Assembly (NCBI RefSeq): GCF_005937885.2
Contig: NZ_CP042176.1
Coordinates: 1,049,501-1,113,500, forward strand
Direction of reading: 5' to 3'
DNA from: Bradyrhizobium sp. KBS0727
GTDB lineage: Bacteria; Pseudomonadota; Alphaproteobacteria; Rhizobiales; Xanthobacteraceae
Length of the DNA: 64,000 nt
A model generated the notes under the pieces. The model was not told the origin of the DNA. It saw only the letters and a program-made list of their open reading frames with translations, and ran no database searches. The translations under genes and the position numbers were made by a program. This document shows, one piece after another, positions 30,001 through 38,175 of this stretch; the first letter of the stretch is position 1, and every line of letters begins with the position of its first letter.

Positions 30001-30019
30001 GAGCTAAACAACGCCCATC

Positions 30020-30050
30020 AAAAAAAACGCCCCGGTTTCCCCGGGGCGTT
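30020..30050 (-). terminator. Rho-independent terminator of hsp20
   Basis: Read on the minus strand: AACGCCCCGG, loop GGAAA, CCGGGGCGTT followed by a run of T (eight A on the plus strand, 30020-30027). Stem of about 9-10 GC-rich pairs, 37 bp after the hsp20 stop. Confidence 0.9.
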
Positions 30051-30086
30051 CTTCATCGGCCAATATCTGCCGAAAGCCTGACCGCG

Positions 30087-30554
30087 TCAGGCGGCGACGG
30101 AGGCGTCGACCACCTGCGGGGCGGTTGCACCGGAAGAGATCGGAATGCTGCGCGGCTTCTTGGCCTCGGGAATCTCGCGGACGAGGTCGACATGAAGCAG
30201 GCCGTTCTCGAGCGAGGCGTTCTTCACCTGCACGAAGTCGGCGAGCTGGAAAGCGCGCTCGAAGGCCCGCGCCGCGATGCCGCGGTAGAGCACTTCGGAT
30301 TTCACGACGCCGTTTTCGTTGGCGGATTTCTCGCCCTTGATCGTCAGCGTGTTTTCCTTCGCGACGATCGAAAGCTCGCCCTGCGCGAAGCCGGAGACCG
30401 CAACGCTGATGCGGTAGGTGTTCTCACCGGTGCGCTCGATATTGTAGGGGGGATAGCCGGGGCTGCCGTCTGCGTTCGCCTGATCGAGCAGGCTGAAGAA
30501 GCGATCGAAGCCGACGGTGGAACGATAGAACGGGGTGAGATCGTAGGTACGCAT
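30087..30554 (-). CDS. Small heat-shock protein, Hsp20/IbpA family
   Basis: A 155-residue ATP-independent holdase that binds unfolding proteins in the cytoplasm. The alpha-crystallin domain runs from about residue 38 to 130 (YNIERTGENTYRISVAVSGF, GEKSANENGVV, YRGIAARAFERAFQLAD, ENGLLHVDLVREIPE). The C-terminal IPI motif (RSIPIS) is present. The start follows GGAGG by 7 bases. Upstream is an RNA-thermometer hairpin and, before it, a sigma-32-type promoter, so induction by heat should act at both transcription and translation. A strong terminator follows, so the gene is monocistronic. Confidence 0.95.
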   Translation of the reverse strand: MRTYDLTPFYRSTVGFDRFFSLLDQANADGSPGYPPYNIERTGENTYRISVAVSGFAQGELSIVAKENTLTIKGEKSANENGVVKSEVLYRGIAARAFERAFQLADFVQVKNASLENGLLHVDLVREIPEAKKPRSIPISSGATAPQVVDASVAA

Positions 30555-30680
30555 AGGTAGTCCTCCATTGAGCGACTGTCTGGGTTAACCCGCCCGCCAT
30601 CGGGCCGGGCCTTCGTTCGTGCAGCCTTGGTGTTTTGATCCGAGAGCATTTCGGTTCCGAAACACTGGTAGCGGCCTGCA
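30555..30680 (-). promoter_or_regulatory. ROSE-type RNA thermometer in the hsp20 5' untranslated region
   Basis: The mRNA just before the start codon reads GUCGCUCAAUGGAGGAC (30576 to 30560). GUC pairs with GAC and CUC with GAG, leaving a bulged G and hiding the Shine-Dalgarno GGAGG. UCGCU matches the conserved UYGCU of ROSE elements, and the bulged G is their known feature. An upstream GC-rich hairpin (GCCCG/CGGGC near 30591-30610) fits the multi-hairpin ROSE layout. ROSE elements were first described in Bradyrhizobium. Confidence 0.85.
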
Positions 30681-30688
30681 CAGAGGTG

Positions 30689-30716
30689 ATATGGGAGGGG
30701 AGAAACGGCGTTCAAG
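30689..30716 (-). promoter_or_regulatory. Heat-shock (RpoH/sigma-32-type) promoter of hsp20
   Basis: On the minus strand, CTTGAA (30716-30711) is followed by 15 bases and CCCATAT (30695-30689), within CTCCCATAT. This fits the CTTGAA / CCCCATnT pattern of sigma-32 promoters. Transcription would begin near 30680, giving a leader of about 125 nt that contains the thermometer. Confidence 0.75.
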
Positions 30717-30789
30717 AGGGCTGCAAACACCTCCCTTTTTCGCGCTCCCGCCTTGATTTCCAGCCCTTTTCACCTATCCGGTTCCGGTC

Positions 30790-31737
30790 ATGACGCTCGT
30801 CTCGATTCCCGCCAATCCGGTTCCGGAGGATGTCGTCTCAGGCACCATCAAGACGCCCGACGGTGCCGAATTGCGCTTCGCGCGCTGGGCGCCGCCTGCG
30901 GGGCGCAAGGGTACGGTCTGCGTCTTCACTGGGCGGAGCGAATCGATCGAGAAATATTTCGAGACGGTGCGGGATTTGCGCGATCGCGGTTTCGCGGTGG
31001 CGATGATCGACTGGCGCGGCCAGGGGCATTCGTCGCGGCGCTTGCGCGATCCGCGCAAGGGCTATGTCCGCGATTTCTCCGATTTCGAAGTCGATGTCGA
31101 AACCTTCGTGCAGCAGGTGGTGCTGCCGGATTGTCCGCCGCCCTATTTCGCGCTGGCGCATTCGATGGGCGGCGCGGTCATGCTGCGGATCGCGCATGCC
31201 GGCAAGCGCTGGTTCGATCGCATGGTGCTGTCGGCGCCGATGATCGACCTGCCGGGGCGCGCCACCTCGTTTCCGGCGCGCGCTCTGTTGCGGATCATGC
31301 GGTTCGCCGGCCAGGGCGGTCGCTACGTGCCCGGCGGCAGCGACGCGCTGACCGGCTCGGAATCCTTCATCAACAATCCCTTCACCAGCGATCCGGTGCG
31401 GTTCGCCCGCAACGCCGCGATCCTGGAGGAAGACCCGACGCTCGGCATCGGCTCGCCGACGGTGGCCTGGGCCGATACCGCGTTCCGGGCGATGCACACC
31501 TTTCGCGGCGCGAACTACCCGTCCGAAATCCGCCAGCCGATCCTGATGCTGGCCGCCAGCAACGACAGCATCGTCTCGACGTCGGCGATCGAGGAGTTCG
31601 CCTATCACCTGCGCGCTGGGTCGCATCTGGTGATCGCGGGCTCCAAGCATGAGATCCTGCAGGAGCAGGACCGCTACCGCGCGCAATTCTGGGCGGCGTT
31701 CGACGCCTTCGTGCCGGGCACGCCGCTGTTCAAGTGA
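30790..31737 (+). CDS. Alpha/beta hydrolase, lysophospholipase/monoacylglycerol lipase type
   Basis: A 315-residue serine hydrolase of the PldB/monoacylglycerol lipase group. The nucleophile elbow is AHSMGGAV (about 119-126). Before it is the typical FTGRSESIEKYFETVRDLRDRGF segment (quoted in part) and DWRGQGHSSR. The catalytic Asp is expected in AASNDSIVS and the His in GSKHEILQE. No signal peptide is present. The start is 36 bp from a family of heat-shock promoter sequences on the opposite strand, but no shared control is evident. The substrate is probably a lipid ester; specificity unknown. Confidence 0.9.
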   Translation: MTLVSIPANPVPEDVVSGTIKTPDGAELRFARWAPPAGRKGTVCVFTGRSESIEKYFETVRDLRDRGFAVAMIDWRGQGHSSRRLRDPRKGYVRDFSDFEVDVETFVQQVVLPDCPPPYFALAHSMGGAVMLRIAHAGKRWFDRMVLSAPMIDLPGRATSFPARALLRIMRFAGQGGRYVPGGSDALTGSESFINNPFTSDPVRFARNAAILEEDPTLGIGSPTVAWADTAFRAMHTFRGANYPSEIRQPILMLAASNDSIVSTSAIEEFAYHLRAGSHLVIAGSKHEILQEQDRYRAQFWAAFDAFVPGTPLFK

Positions 31738-31743
31738 AGGCAA

Positions 31744-31796
31744 AGCGTTTTCGAGCGAAGTGGTACCGGTTCGCGTAAAGAAAACGCGTCAAACAA
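31744..31796. repeat. Dispersed repeat, family B copy 2
   Basis: AGCGTTTTCGAGCGAAGTGG, GTACCGGTTCGCGTAAAG and AAAACGCGTCAAA. It sits just after the lipase stop and before the convergent gene at 31800-32441, where its GCGTTTTC/GAAAACGC stem could serve as a terminator. Confidence 0.85.
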
Positions 31797-31799
31797 AGA

Positions 31800-32441
31800 C
31801 TACGGCTTCGGCAGACGCGCGACGATCCGGGCGGGGAAACGCCGCTCGACGAACAGCGTCCTGACTTCCGCGACGCTGAGATAGCGATCGTCGCCGTCGC
31901 CCTTGCCCATGATGCGCAGCAGGACCGGCCATTCGCCCTTCATCAGGATCGGATAATACCAGCGCGCCGCATCGCCGGCGCGCGCGAGATTGGCGGCCAT
32001 GTAGGTCTCGATCTCTTTGGTGTTGAGTCCGCGCTCGACGCCGCCGGCGCCGTCCGGCCGGTCCTTGCCGAAGGTGGCGAGGCGGGTGATCTCGTCCTCA
32101 TGCACATGCGCGTCGACATCGAGAATGCGCGAGCCGGCGCCATGCTTGTCGAGCGGGCCGTTGCGCAACGCGTCCAGCACCGCGCCGGAAGTGAGACTTC
32201 GCAACGGATTGCCGTTCGCCATCAGCGCGACGCCGTAGGTCTCCAGCCAGACCTTGATCTTGCTCGCGCCGACTTCGCCGCTGGCGAGCTCGATCGTTTC
32301 GGAGATGGTCGAAAGCGGCACGATGTGGCCGCCGACGTAACCGTTCGCAACCAACGCGCGGAGGAACGGGCAGGGATTGTCGGGCGAAACGGCAGCGGCA
32401 GGTGCGGCGTTCGGAGCGGTACCAATGCGGTCGTCGGTCAT
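31800..32441 (-). CDS. Uncharacterised protein with weak similarity to family-2 (chloroperoxidase-like) haem peroxidases
   Basis: A 213-residue soluble protein that I do not firmly recognise. Residues 23-40 (NPCPFLRALVANGYVGGH) resemble the Pro-Cys-Pro haem-thiolate segment of chloroperoxidase/peroxygenase proteins (PCP-LNALANHGYLP type). Residues 107-127 (LDVDAHVHEDEITRLATFGKD in parts) recall their HDxSLSRxD acid-base region. If related, Cys24 would be the haem ligand. No signal peptide is present, whereas fungal members are secreted. A possible TTGACA-N17-AAAACT promoter with an adjacent palindrome lies 105-160 bp upstream. The family assignment is tentative. Confidence 0.55.
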   Translation of the reverse strand: MTDDRIGTAPNAAPAAAVSPDNPCPFLRALVANGYVGGHIVPLSTISETIELASGEVGASKIKVWLETYGVALMANGNPLRSLTSGAVLDALRNGPLDKHGAGSRILDVDAHVHEDEITRLATFGKDRPDGAGGVERGLNTKEIETYMAANLARAGDAARWYYPILMKGEWPVLLRIMGKGDGDDRYLSVAEVRTLFVERRFPARIVARLPKP

Positions 32442-32547
32442 GGCTCCAAACCCTTCGAAAGCAGCGGATGAAAAATGGACGTCTGACGTGATGGCAGGTT
32501 TTGAAAGGGCGAATTATGGATCGTCGCACTACTTCTGGGTGCAGCCG

Positions 32548-32600
32548 AGTTTTCGCGGAATTCGCAGCCGTGTCAACTCAAGGCTGTCTCGACTCGAGAC
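32548..32600 (-). promoter_or_regulatory. Candidate promoter with upstream palindrome
   Basis: On the minus strand, TTGACA (32576-32571) and AAAACT (32553-32548) are 17 bp apart; the -10 is poor. The perfect palindrome GTCTCGA-C-TCGAGAC (32586-32600) lies just upstream of the -35. It would drive the gene at 31800-32441. The palindrome could instead belong to the 3' end of the adenylate cyclase gene. Confidence 0.35.
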
Positions 32601-32647
32601 GGTCTCGACCCGAGGCTTGGGCCGGGCCCGGCATATATGATTTGGAA

Positions 32648-34459
32648 TCAGGAATCCGCGGCGAGCTTGGGCGAGGATTCGACCAGCGTCAGTTTACCGA
32701 AAGGTATGCCGGCCTTCAAAAGGCCCTCGCGGTAATGGGCGATGTCACCCGGGGCTTTCCAGTGGAGATGCCGCAACATTCGCTCGGCGGTCAGGCCCGG
32801 ATAGTTGCTCAGCAGCACCTCGGCCGCGTTTTTCGCTTCCGCGGTCCGCCCCAGTTGCGCGAGGGCCGCCGCCCGTATCGCCAGCGCCTGCAGCTGGTTG
32901 GGATTGAGATACAGTTCTTCGCGCGCCCATGACAAAGCGGCGTCATATTGCCCCAGCAGATAGTGACTGAACGCGTTCACGGCCGCCCATTGATATCGGG
33001 GGTCGGAGTTGCCGCGCTGCGCCGCCATCGAGAACAGTTCGATGGCGTGCCGGTGTTCGCCGATCACGAGGTGGCACATGCCGAGCACGCCGCGGGCGCC
33101 CATGTCGTACGGGTTCAGCGCGACCGCCCGCTTGGCGGCGTCCATCGCCGCCTCGTAGTGCCCCTGCACCGCGCTCACATAAGCCAGAATCTGAAACGCA
33201 AAGGAGGAGCGTGGATCGAGCCGGACGCTGCTCTGCGCGAGCGACATCGCGGAATCCCACAATTCGCGCGTGCTGCGGATCCATCCGAACTGAATGCCCT
33301 GGATCTGGATGGTGGCGAGATAGGCGCGCGCGATCGACAACGTCGGATCGAGCGCGATGGCTTCCCTGAACAGGCAGATCGAGGTTTCCCAGTCGTCCTT
33401 GGTCTGCAGGTAGTAGTACGACAAGCCCTTCAGGAAGCGATCCCACGCGGTCAGGTCGTTCGACGACGGCCGCGGCGGTGCGGAGGCTTCCGCCCGGTAG
33501 ATCTCGGCCGCGATCGCCGCCGACAGGCTGGTGGTGATTTCGTCCTGCATCGCGAACAGATCGCCGATGTCCCGGTCAAACCGGCCGGTCCATAATTGTT
33601 CGCCGGTCTCCGGCGCGATCAGCTCCGAGGTGACGCGAATCTTGGTGCCGGCCCGCCGCACCGATCCCTGGATCAGGTAGGTGGCGTCGATTTCGCGCGC
33701 GATCAGCCGCGTGCTCTGATTGTTGCCCTTGAACGCGAAGGTCGAGTTGCGGCTGAGCACCCGGTAAAACGATTGCAACGACAGCGCGTGGATCAGGTCC
33801 TCGGTCAGGCCGTCGGAAAAATATTCGTCGGCGCCGTCGCTCAGATTCGCAAAGGGCAGCACACCCACGATCGCGGTTCGATACTGGGCTGCGAGATTCG
33901 AGGTCTCGACCGAAACCCCTTTTGATCCTCGACCGGCGCTGTCGGAACCTTGGGGGCGCCAGGTCCAGACCTCGATCGGTTCCTCGATGTTCTTGAACCG
34001 GTGGGGCCCGGAATCGACCAGGTGGACGCTGAGACGCTTGCCGGCCTCATGGCAGGCCTTGCCGGACACCGCCACGCCGCCAGGGGCTGCGACCGATTCG
34101 AGGCGGACGGCAATGTTGACGTCGTCGCCGAACACCTCATCCTCGTCGGCCATCACATCGCCCATGTGGATGCCCATGCGGAACTGCATGACGCGATCGG
34201 CGGGGATGTGGTTGTTGCGCTCCGCCATCAGGCCCTGCATCGCGATCGCGGCCTCGATGGCGCCGACGATGCTCGGAAATTCCAGCAGGAAGCCGTCGCC
34301 GGTGTTCTTCACCAGCCGGCCGCCATGGTTGAGAATGATCGGGTAGATCGCGCCGCGATGGGCCTTGAACGTGGCATGCGTACCTGCCTCGTCGGCTCCC
34401 ATCATGCGGGAGTAGCCGGCGACGTCAGCACAGACGATGGCAGCTAGGCGTCTTTCCAT
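32648..34459 (-). CDS. Class III adenylate/guanylate cyclase with C-terminal TPR-type domain
   Basis: A 603-residue protein. Residues 1-165 form a class III cyclase catalytic domain: metal-binding Asp in AIVCADVAGYSRMM, the second Asp in LVKNTGDGFLLEFPS, and the transition-state Asn/Arg in FGDDVNIAVRLE. Then comes a TolB-like part (IVGVLPFANLSDGADEYFSDGLTEDL, in parts) and helical TPR-like repeats to the end. No transmembrane segment is seen, so it is probably cytoplasmic. This architecture is abundant in Bradyrhizobium. The ATG at 34459 follows TTGGGGAT. The product is probably cAMP; the signal sensed is unknown. Confidence 0.92.
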   Translation of the reverse strand: MERRLAAIVCADVAGYSRMMGADEAGTHATFKAHRGAIYPIILNHGGRLVKNTGDGFLLEFPSIVGAIEAAIAMQGLMAERNNHIPADRVMQFRMGIHMGDVMADEDEVFGDDVNIAVRLESVAAPGGVAVSGKACHEAGKRLSVHLVDSGPHRFKNIEEPIEVWTWRPQGSDSAGRGSKGVSVETSNLAAQYRTAIVGVLPFANLSDGADEYFSDGLTEDLIHALSLQSFYRVLSRNSTFAFKGNNQSTRLIAREIDATYLIQGSVRRAGTKIRVTSELIAPETGEQLWTGRFDRDIGDLFAMQDEITTSLSAAIAAEIYRAEASAPPRPSSNDLTAWDRFLKGLSYYYLQTKDDWETSICLFREAIALDPTLSIARAYLATIQIQGIQFGWIRSTRELWDSAMSLAQSSVRLDPRSSFAFQILAYVSAVQGHYEAAMDAAKRAVALNPYDMGARGVLGMCHLVIGEHRHAIELFSMAAQRGNSDPRYQWAAVNAFSHYLLGQYDAALSWAREELYLNPNQLQALAIRAAALAQLGRTAEAKNAAEVLLSNYPGLTAERMLRHLHWKAPGDIAHYREGLLKAGIPFGKLTLVESSPKLAADS

Positions 34460-34642
34460 ATCCCCAAGATATCCCAAAGGCTCCAGAACCGGCAGATACC
34501 AGTACGTGGTCGGTCGATTGATTCCAATGTTTATAAAAGGCGCCGCATCTGGCGGAAGCCCGATCCGATCATGATAGTAATGCAATCCGCGCGGAAATGG
34601 CACGGGACAATCGGGCGCAAGCGCCGGGAAAACGGTCAGGCA

Positions 34643-35287
34643 ATGGGCGGAACGCTCGGCATTCACGAACTTTGGCTCTTTATCCTCTCCGGCGTGCTTC
34701 TCAATGTCACACCGGGGCCGGACACCGCCTATATTATCGGCCGCAGCGTCCAGCTCGGATGGCGCGGCGGGGCGGCCGCCGCGCTGGGGATAAGCTGCGG
34801 CTGCCTGGTTCATGTGTTCGGTGCCGCCGTCGGCCTGTCGGCGCTCCTGATGGCGTCTTCGGCGGCATTCGCTGCCGTCAAAATGGTCGGTGCAGCCTAT
34901 CTGCTGTTCTCCGGTGTCCAGATGTTGCTGGCGCGGCCCCGTCCCGTCGCCGAGGCGGCCGCCGATGCCGGCGGTACGTCGCTGCGCCGCGTGTTCTGGC
35001 AGGGCGCCCTGACCAACGTGCTCAATCCGAAGGTGGCGCTGTTCTTCCTGGCGTTCCTGCCGCAATTTGTGGCGGCGGACTCCTCCCACAAGGCGCTCGC
35101 GTTCCTGACCCTCGGCCTGATCTTCATTTGCAGCGGAACGCTGTGGTGTTTCGGCATCGCGGCCTTCGCGGCGAAAGCCGCCGGCCGCCTCCGGCAATCG
35201 GCGGGCGCGATAGCCTGGGTCAACCGCCTGCTCGGCGGGATGTTCGTCTATCTCGGCGTCCGCGTCGCCATGATGGATACGCGCTGA
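34643..35287 (+). CDS. LysE/RhtB family amino-acid exporter
   Basis: A 214-residue inner-membrane protein with about six hydrophobic segments. The family signature LLNVTPGPDTAYIIGRSVQLGWRGG (quoted in part; residues 18-40) and GALTNVLNPKVALFFLAFLPQFV in the second half are diagnostic of LysE/RhtB exporters of amino acids or homoserine lactones. The ATG at 34643 starts the first helix; earlier in-frame ATGs add a basic nonconserved stretch. It is divergent from the cyclase gene. The exported substrate is unknown. Confidence 0.93.
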   Translation: MGGTLGIHELWLFILSGVLLNVTPGPDTAYIIGRSVQLGWRGGAAAALGISCGCLVHVFGAAVGLSALLMASSAAFAAVKMVGAAYLLFSGVQMLLARPRPVAEAAADAGGTSLRRVFWQGALTNVLNPKVALFFLAFLPQFVAADSSHKALAFLTLGLIFICSGTLWCFGIAAFAAKAAGRLRQSAGAIAWVNRLLGGMFVYLGVRVAMMDTR

Positions 35288-35322
35288 AGTCAGCCGTCAC
35301 CGTTTGTGTCGGCGGTGACGTT

Positions 35323-36075
35323 TCAGGTGGACATTTTCAGTAGGGCATTGCCGGCAAGATAGACCCCGAGAACGATCATCGCGACCTGGAAAAACAGACG
35401 GAAAATATCCGGCTGCAGCCGGGTGCGAACGGCCTGGCCGACGAACATGCCGGCGAATGAGCACGCCATGGCGACCGCGCCCGGCAGCGCGGTTGCAGCC
35501 GTCAGCAGGCCCTCGCTGGTCAGGTTGAAGCCGAGCGCCAGCGTTGCGACCGTGAAGAACACGCCGAGCGCCTGGATCAGCTCTTCCTTTTCCATGCCGA
35601 TTGCCTGCAAGAACGGCACCGAGGGAATGACCTGTACGCCGGTCGCGGCCGAAATCATCCCGGTGATCAGGCCGACGATGCCGCCGAGCCATTTCTCGTT
35701 CGCCGGCGCTACGGTGAAATGGAACTTGTAGAGGCCGATGATGGCATTGATCGCCAGCAACAGGCCGAGCGCGATCGCCGTATAGCGTGCATAGGGGCCG
35801 GTCAGCGCGCCGCCGTTCAGCCAGATGCCGGCCGCGGTTCCGATCAGCAGTGGCCAGAGCCGCCGGAGGATGTCGCGCAAATAGGGGCCGCCGAAGGTCT
35901 GCCAGATATTGGTGACGATCGCCGGCACGATGACGATGGCGATGGCCTGGGCCGGCGGCATCGACACCGCGAGCAGGCCCATCGACACGGTCGGCAGGCC
36001 GAGCCCGAGGGCGCCTTTGACAAATCCCGCAAGCAGGAAGGCGACGGCGATGAGGAGCAGCAGGGAATCGAACAT
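35323..36075 (-). CDS. Sulfite exporter TauE/SafE family protein
   Basis: A 250-residue membrane protein with seven to eight hydrophobic segments. The TauE/SafE repeat motif appears as LLAGFVKGALGLGLPTVSMGLL (in part; about residues 15-36) and again as GLITGMISAATGVQVIPSVPFLQ. The family moves small anions or organic sulfur compounds. The ATG at 36075 (MFDSLLLL) begins the first helix. It is divergent from a LysR-type gene with 89 bp between, so it is the likely target of that regulator. Confidence 0.92.
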   Translation of the reverse strand: MFDSLLLLIAVAFLLAGFVKGALGLGLPTVSMGLLAVSMPPAQAIAIVIVPAIVTNIWQTFGGPYLRDILRRLWPLLIGTAAGIWLNGGALTGPYARYTAIALGLLLAINAIIGLYKFHFTVAPANEKWLGGIVGLITGMISAATGVQVIPSVPFLQAIGMEKEELIQALGVFFTVATLALGFNLTSEGLLTAATALPGAVAMACSFAGMFVGQAVRTRLQPDIFRLFFQVAMIVLGVYLAGNALLKMST

Positions 36076-36164
36076 GGGCGCACATTGACCGATCGATGCT
36101 GGCGGCACAATCTGGAGATTACGGAGATAGCCTTCGTCCAAGCCGAAAGCAGGGGGATTGAACC

Positions 36165-37061
36165 ATGGCCATGCGTTTCGATCTGGTCGACCTTCAGCTC
36201 TTCATCGCGGTGGCCGAGACGCGCAGCATCACCAACGGCGCGCAGCGGCTTCATCTCGCGCTGGCTTCGGCCAGTGCGCGGATCAAGGGACTGGAACAGG
36301 CGCTCGGCGTCGTGCTGCTGACGCGCGGCCGCCGTGGCGTCGAACTGACGCCGGCCGGCGAAAGCCTGCTCGATCATGCCCGGATCGTCACCCACAATAT
36401 CGAAGCGCTGCGCGGTGATCTCTTGGCCTTTTCCCGCGGCGTCAGGGCCACCGTGCGCTTCCTCGCCAACACCTCGGGCCTGTCGGAATATCTGCCGAAG
36501 GCGCTGGCGGCCTTCCTCGGCCAGCATCCCCACATCTCGATCGACGTCGAGGAGCGCGAAAGCGGCGACATCGCCCACGCCATCCTGACCGGTGCCGCCG
36601 ATCTTGGCCTCGCCGCCGAACACGCCTTGCCGGACAGTATCGAGCGCATCCCGTTCAGCGAAGACCGTCTGGTGCTGATTGCCGCGCGCACCGACGAACT
36701 GGCGGGCCGGCGGCAGGTCGATTTCCGCGAGGTCGTCGAGCGGGATTTTGTTGGATTGATCGCCTCGAGCGCGCTGCATGCCCATGTCACCGGACATGCG
36801 GCTCGGCTCGGCGCGCGGCTTCGGTTTCGCGCCCGGCTGAACAATTTCGACGCGATCGGCGAAATGGTCGCCGCCGGCATCGGTGTTGCCGTGATGCCGG
36901 AGGTCGCGGCGAGGCGTTGCGCCCGCGCGATGAAGATCAATGTCGTCAGGATCAGGGATCCCTGGGCCAACCGGCGGCTCGCGATCTGCGCCCGCAGTTT
37001 CAAGTCGCTGCCGCGGCCGGCGAAACAGCTCGCCGACCATCTGCGCACGGCAGCACCGTGA
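36165..37061 (+). CDS. LysR family transcriptional regulator
   Basis: A 298-residue LTTR. The N-terminal winged helix (residues 5-65: LVDLQLFIAVAETRSITNGA, LASASARIKGLEQALG, LLTRGRRGVELTPAG) is followed by a periplasmic-binding-like effector domain (about 93-295). It is divergent from the TauE/SafE gene, the usual arrangement for an LTTR and its target. The effector is unknown. The stop is 3 bp from the end of the convergent Bug-family gene. MAM at the start leaves a small choice between two ATGs. Confidence 0.94.
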   Translation: MAMRFDLVDLQLFIAVAETRSITNGAQRLHLALASASARIKGLEQALGVVLLTRGRRGVELTPAGESLLDHARIVTHNIEALRGDLLAFSRGVRATVRFLANTSGLSEYLPKALAAFLGQHPHISIDVEERESGDIAHAILTGAADLGLAAEHALPDSIERIPFSEDRLVLIAARTDELAGRRQVDFREVVERDFVGLIASSALHAHVTGHAARLGARLRFRARLNNFDAIGEMVAAGIGVAVMPEVAARRCARAMKINVVRIRDPWANRRLAICARSFKSLPRPAKQLADHLRTAAP

Positions 37062-37064
37062 CGC

Positions 37065-38033
37065 TTACTTCGCCGTATCGAGGCCTGCGGCCTTGATGAC
37101 GCGCGCCCACTTTTGCGCCTCGGCCGTGATGTAGTCGCGAAAATGTTTCGGCCTGTCGCCGGCCACCGTGAGGCCCTGGTCGGCCAGTTTTTGCTTCACC
37201 TGCGGATCGTCCATGGCCTGGTTGGTGACGGCATTGAGCAGGTTGACGATATTTTCAGGCGTCCCGCCCGGGGCGATCATGCCGTACCAGTTCTGGATCA
37301 GGAGATCCGGCATGCCGACCTCGGCGGTGGTCGGCACGTCGGGCGCCGTCGGGGCACGTTCGGGTGCGCCTAGCGCGATGGGGCGCAAACTTCCGGCCTT
37401 GATGTGCGGCAAGATCACCGGCAGGTCGAGGAATGCCATCTGTACCTGCTGGCCGAGCAGATCGTTGATGGCGGGCGCAGCACCCCGATAGGGGATGTGA
37501 ACGATGTCGATGTTGGCCGTCAGCTTGAGCAGCTCGCCCGCCAGATGCGGCAGGCCGCCAACGCCGGCGGACGCAAAATTGAGTTTCCCCGGCTGGGCCT
37601 TGGCGAGGGCGACAAGCTCGGCCATGTTTTTGGCGGGCACGTTACTGGCAACGACAAGCATCTCCGGCACCGTCGTCACCAGGGTGATCGGCGCGAGATC
37701 CCTGGCAACATCGTAGGGCACCCTTTCCATGGTCGGGTTGATCACGAGCGAACTCGCGCTCACGATTCCGATCGTGTAGCCGTCAGGTGCCGCCTTTGCG
37801 ACCGCGTCGGTGCCGAGCACACCGCCCTGGCCGCCGCGATTGTCGATGATAACAGGTTGCTTGGTGATTTCCGACATCCGCTGGCCGACCACGCGCGCGA
37901 TGATGTCGTTGGGCCCGCCGGCCGGGAACGGCACGATGAGTTTGATCGGTTTGGTCGGAAAATCCTGTGCGGCGGCCAACGTCGGCAACAGCAACAGCGT
38001 CAATCCCGCGAGCAACCGGCCCAGGATTTTCAT
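37065..38033 (-). CDS. Tripartite tricarboxylate transporter substrate-binding protein (Bug family)
   Basis: A 322-residue periplasmic binding protein. The signal peptide (ILGRLLAGLTLLLLPTLAAA) cleaves before QDFPTKPIKLIVPFPAGGP, the typical Bug start. The ligand-loop block IDNRGGQGGVLGTDAVAKAAPDG (in part) and the HIPYRGAAPAINDLLG and GMIAPGGTP motifs are diagnostic. No TctA/TctB membrane genes are adjacent, so it is an orphan receptor, as is common. The ATG at 38033 follows GGGAGGC. The ligand is unknown, probably a carboxylate or other organic acid. Confidence 0.95.
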   Translation of the reverse strand: MKILGRLLAGLTLLLLPTLAAAQDFPTKPIKLIVPFPAGGPNDIIARVVGQRMSEITKQPVIIDNRGGQGGVLGTDAVAKAAPDGYTIGIVSASSLVINPTMERVPYDVARDLAPITLVTTVPEMLVVASNVPAKNMAELVALAKAQPGKLNFASAGVGGLPHLAGELLKLTANIDIVHIPYRGAAPAINDLLGQQVQMAFLDLPVILPHIKAGSLRPIALGAPERAPTAPDVPTTAEVGMPDLLIQNWYGMIAPGGTPENIVNLLNAVTNQAMDDPQVKQKLADQGLTVAGDRPKHFRDYITAEAQKWARVIKAAGLDTAK

Positions 38034-38093
38034 CAATGCCTCCCGCGCGGCTCCGCATCTCCTGCGCGTTCACGCCGCTGGCAGCAATTCTAT

Positions 38094-38135
38094 AGCGTTT
38101 TCGAGCGAAGTGGATACCGGTTCGCGTAAAGAAGA
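38094..38135. repeat. Dispersed repeat, family B copy 3 (truncated)
   Basis: AGCGTTTTCGAGCGAAGTGG, ATACCGGTTCGCGTAAAG then AAG; the AAAACGCGTCAAA end is missing. It sits between the Bug-family gene start and the hisN 3' end. Confidence 0.8.
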
Positions 38136-38175
38136 CCGGCGTTGCCGGCGCGGGCCGTTCGCGACCGATCAGGCG

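Noticed and set aside
34460..35197. Upstream extension of the adenylate cyclase frame
   Set aside because: It overlaps the LysE gene on the other strand and lacks family similarity; the cyclase domain begins at MERRLAAIV.
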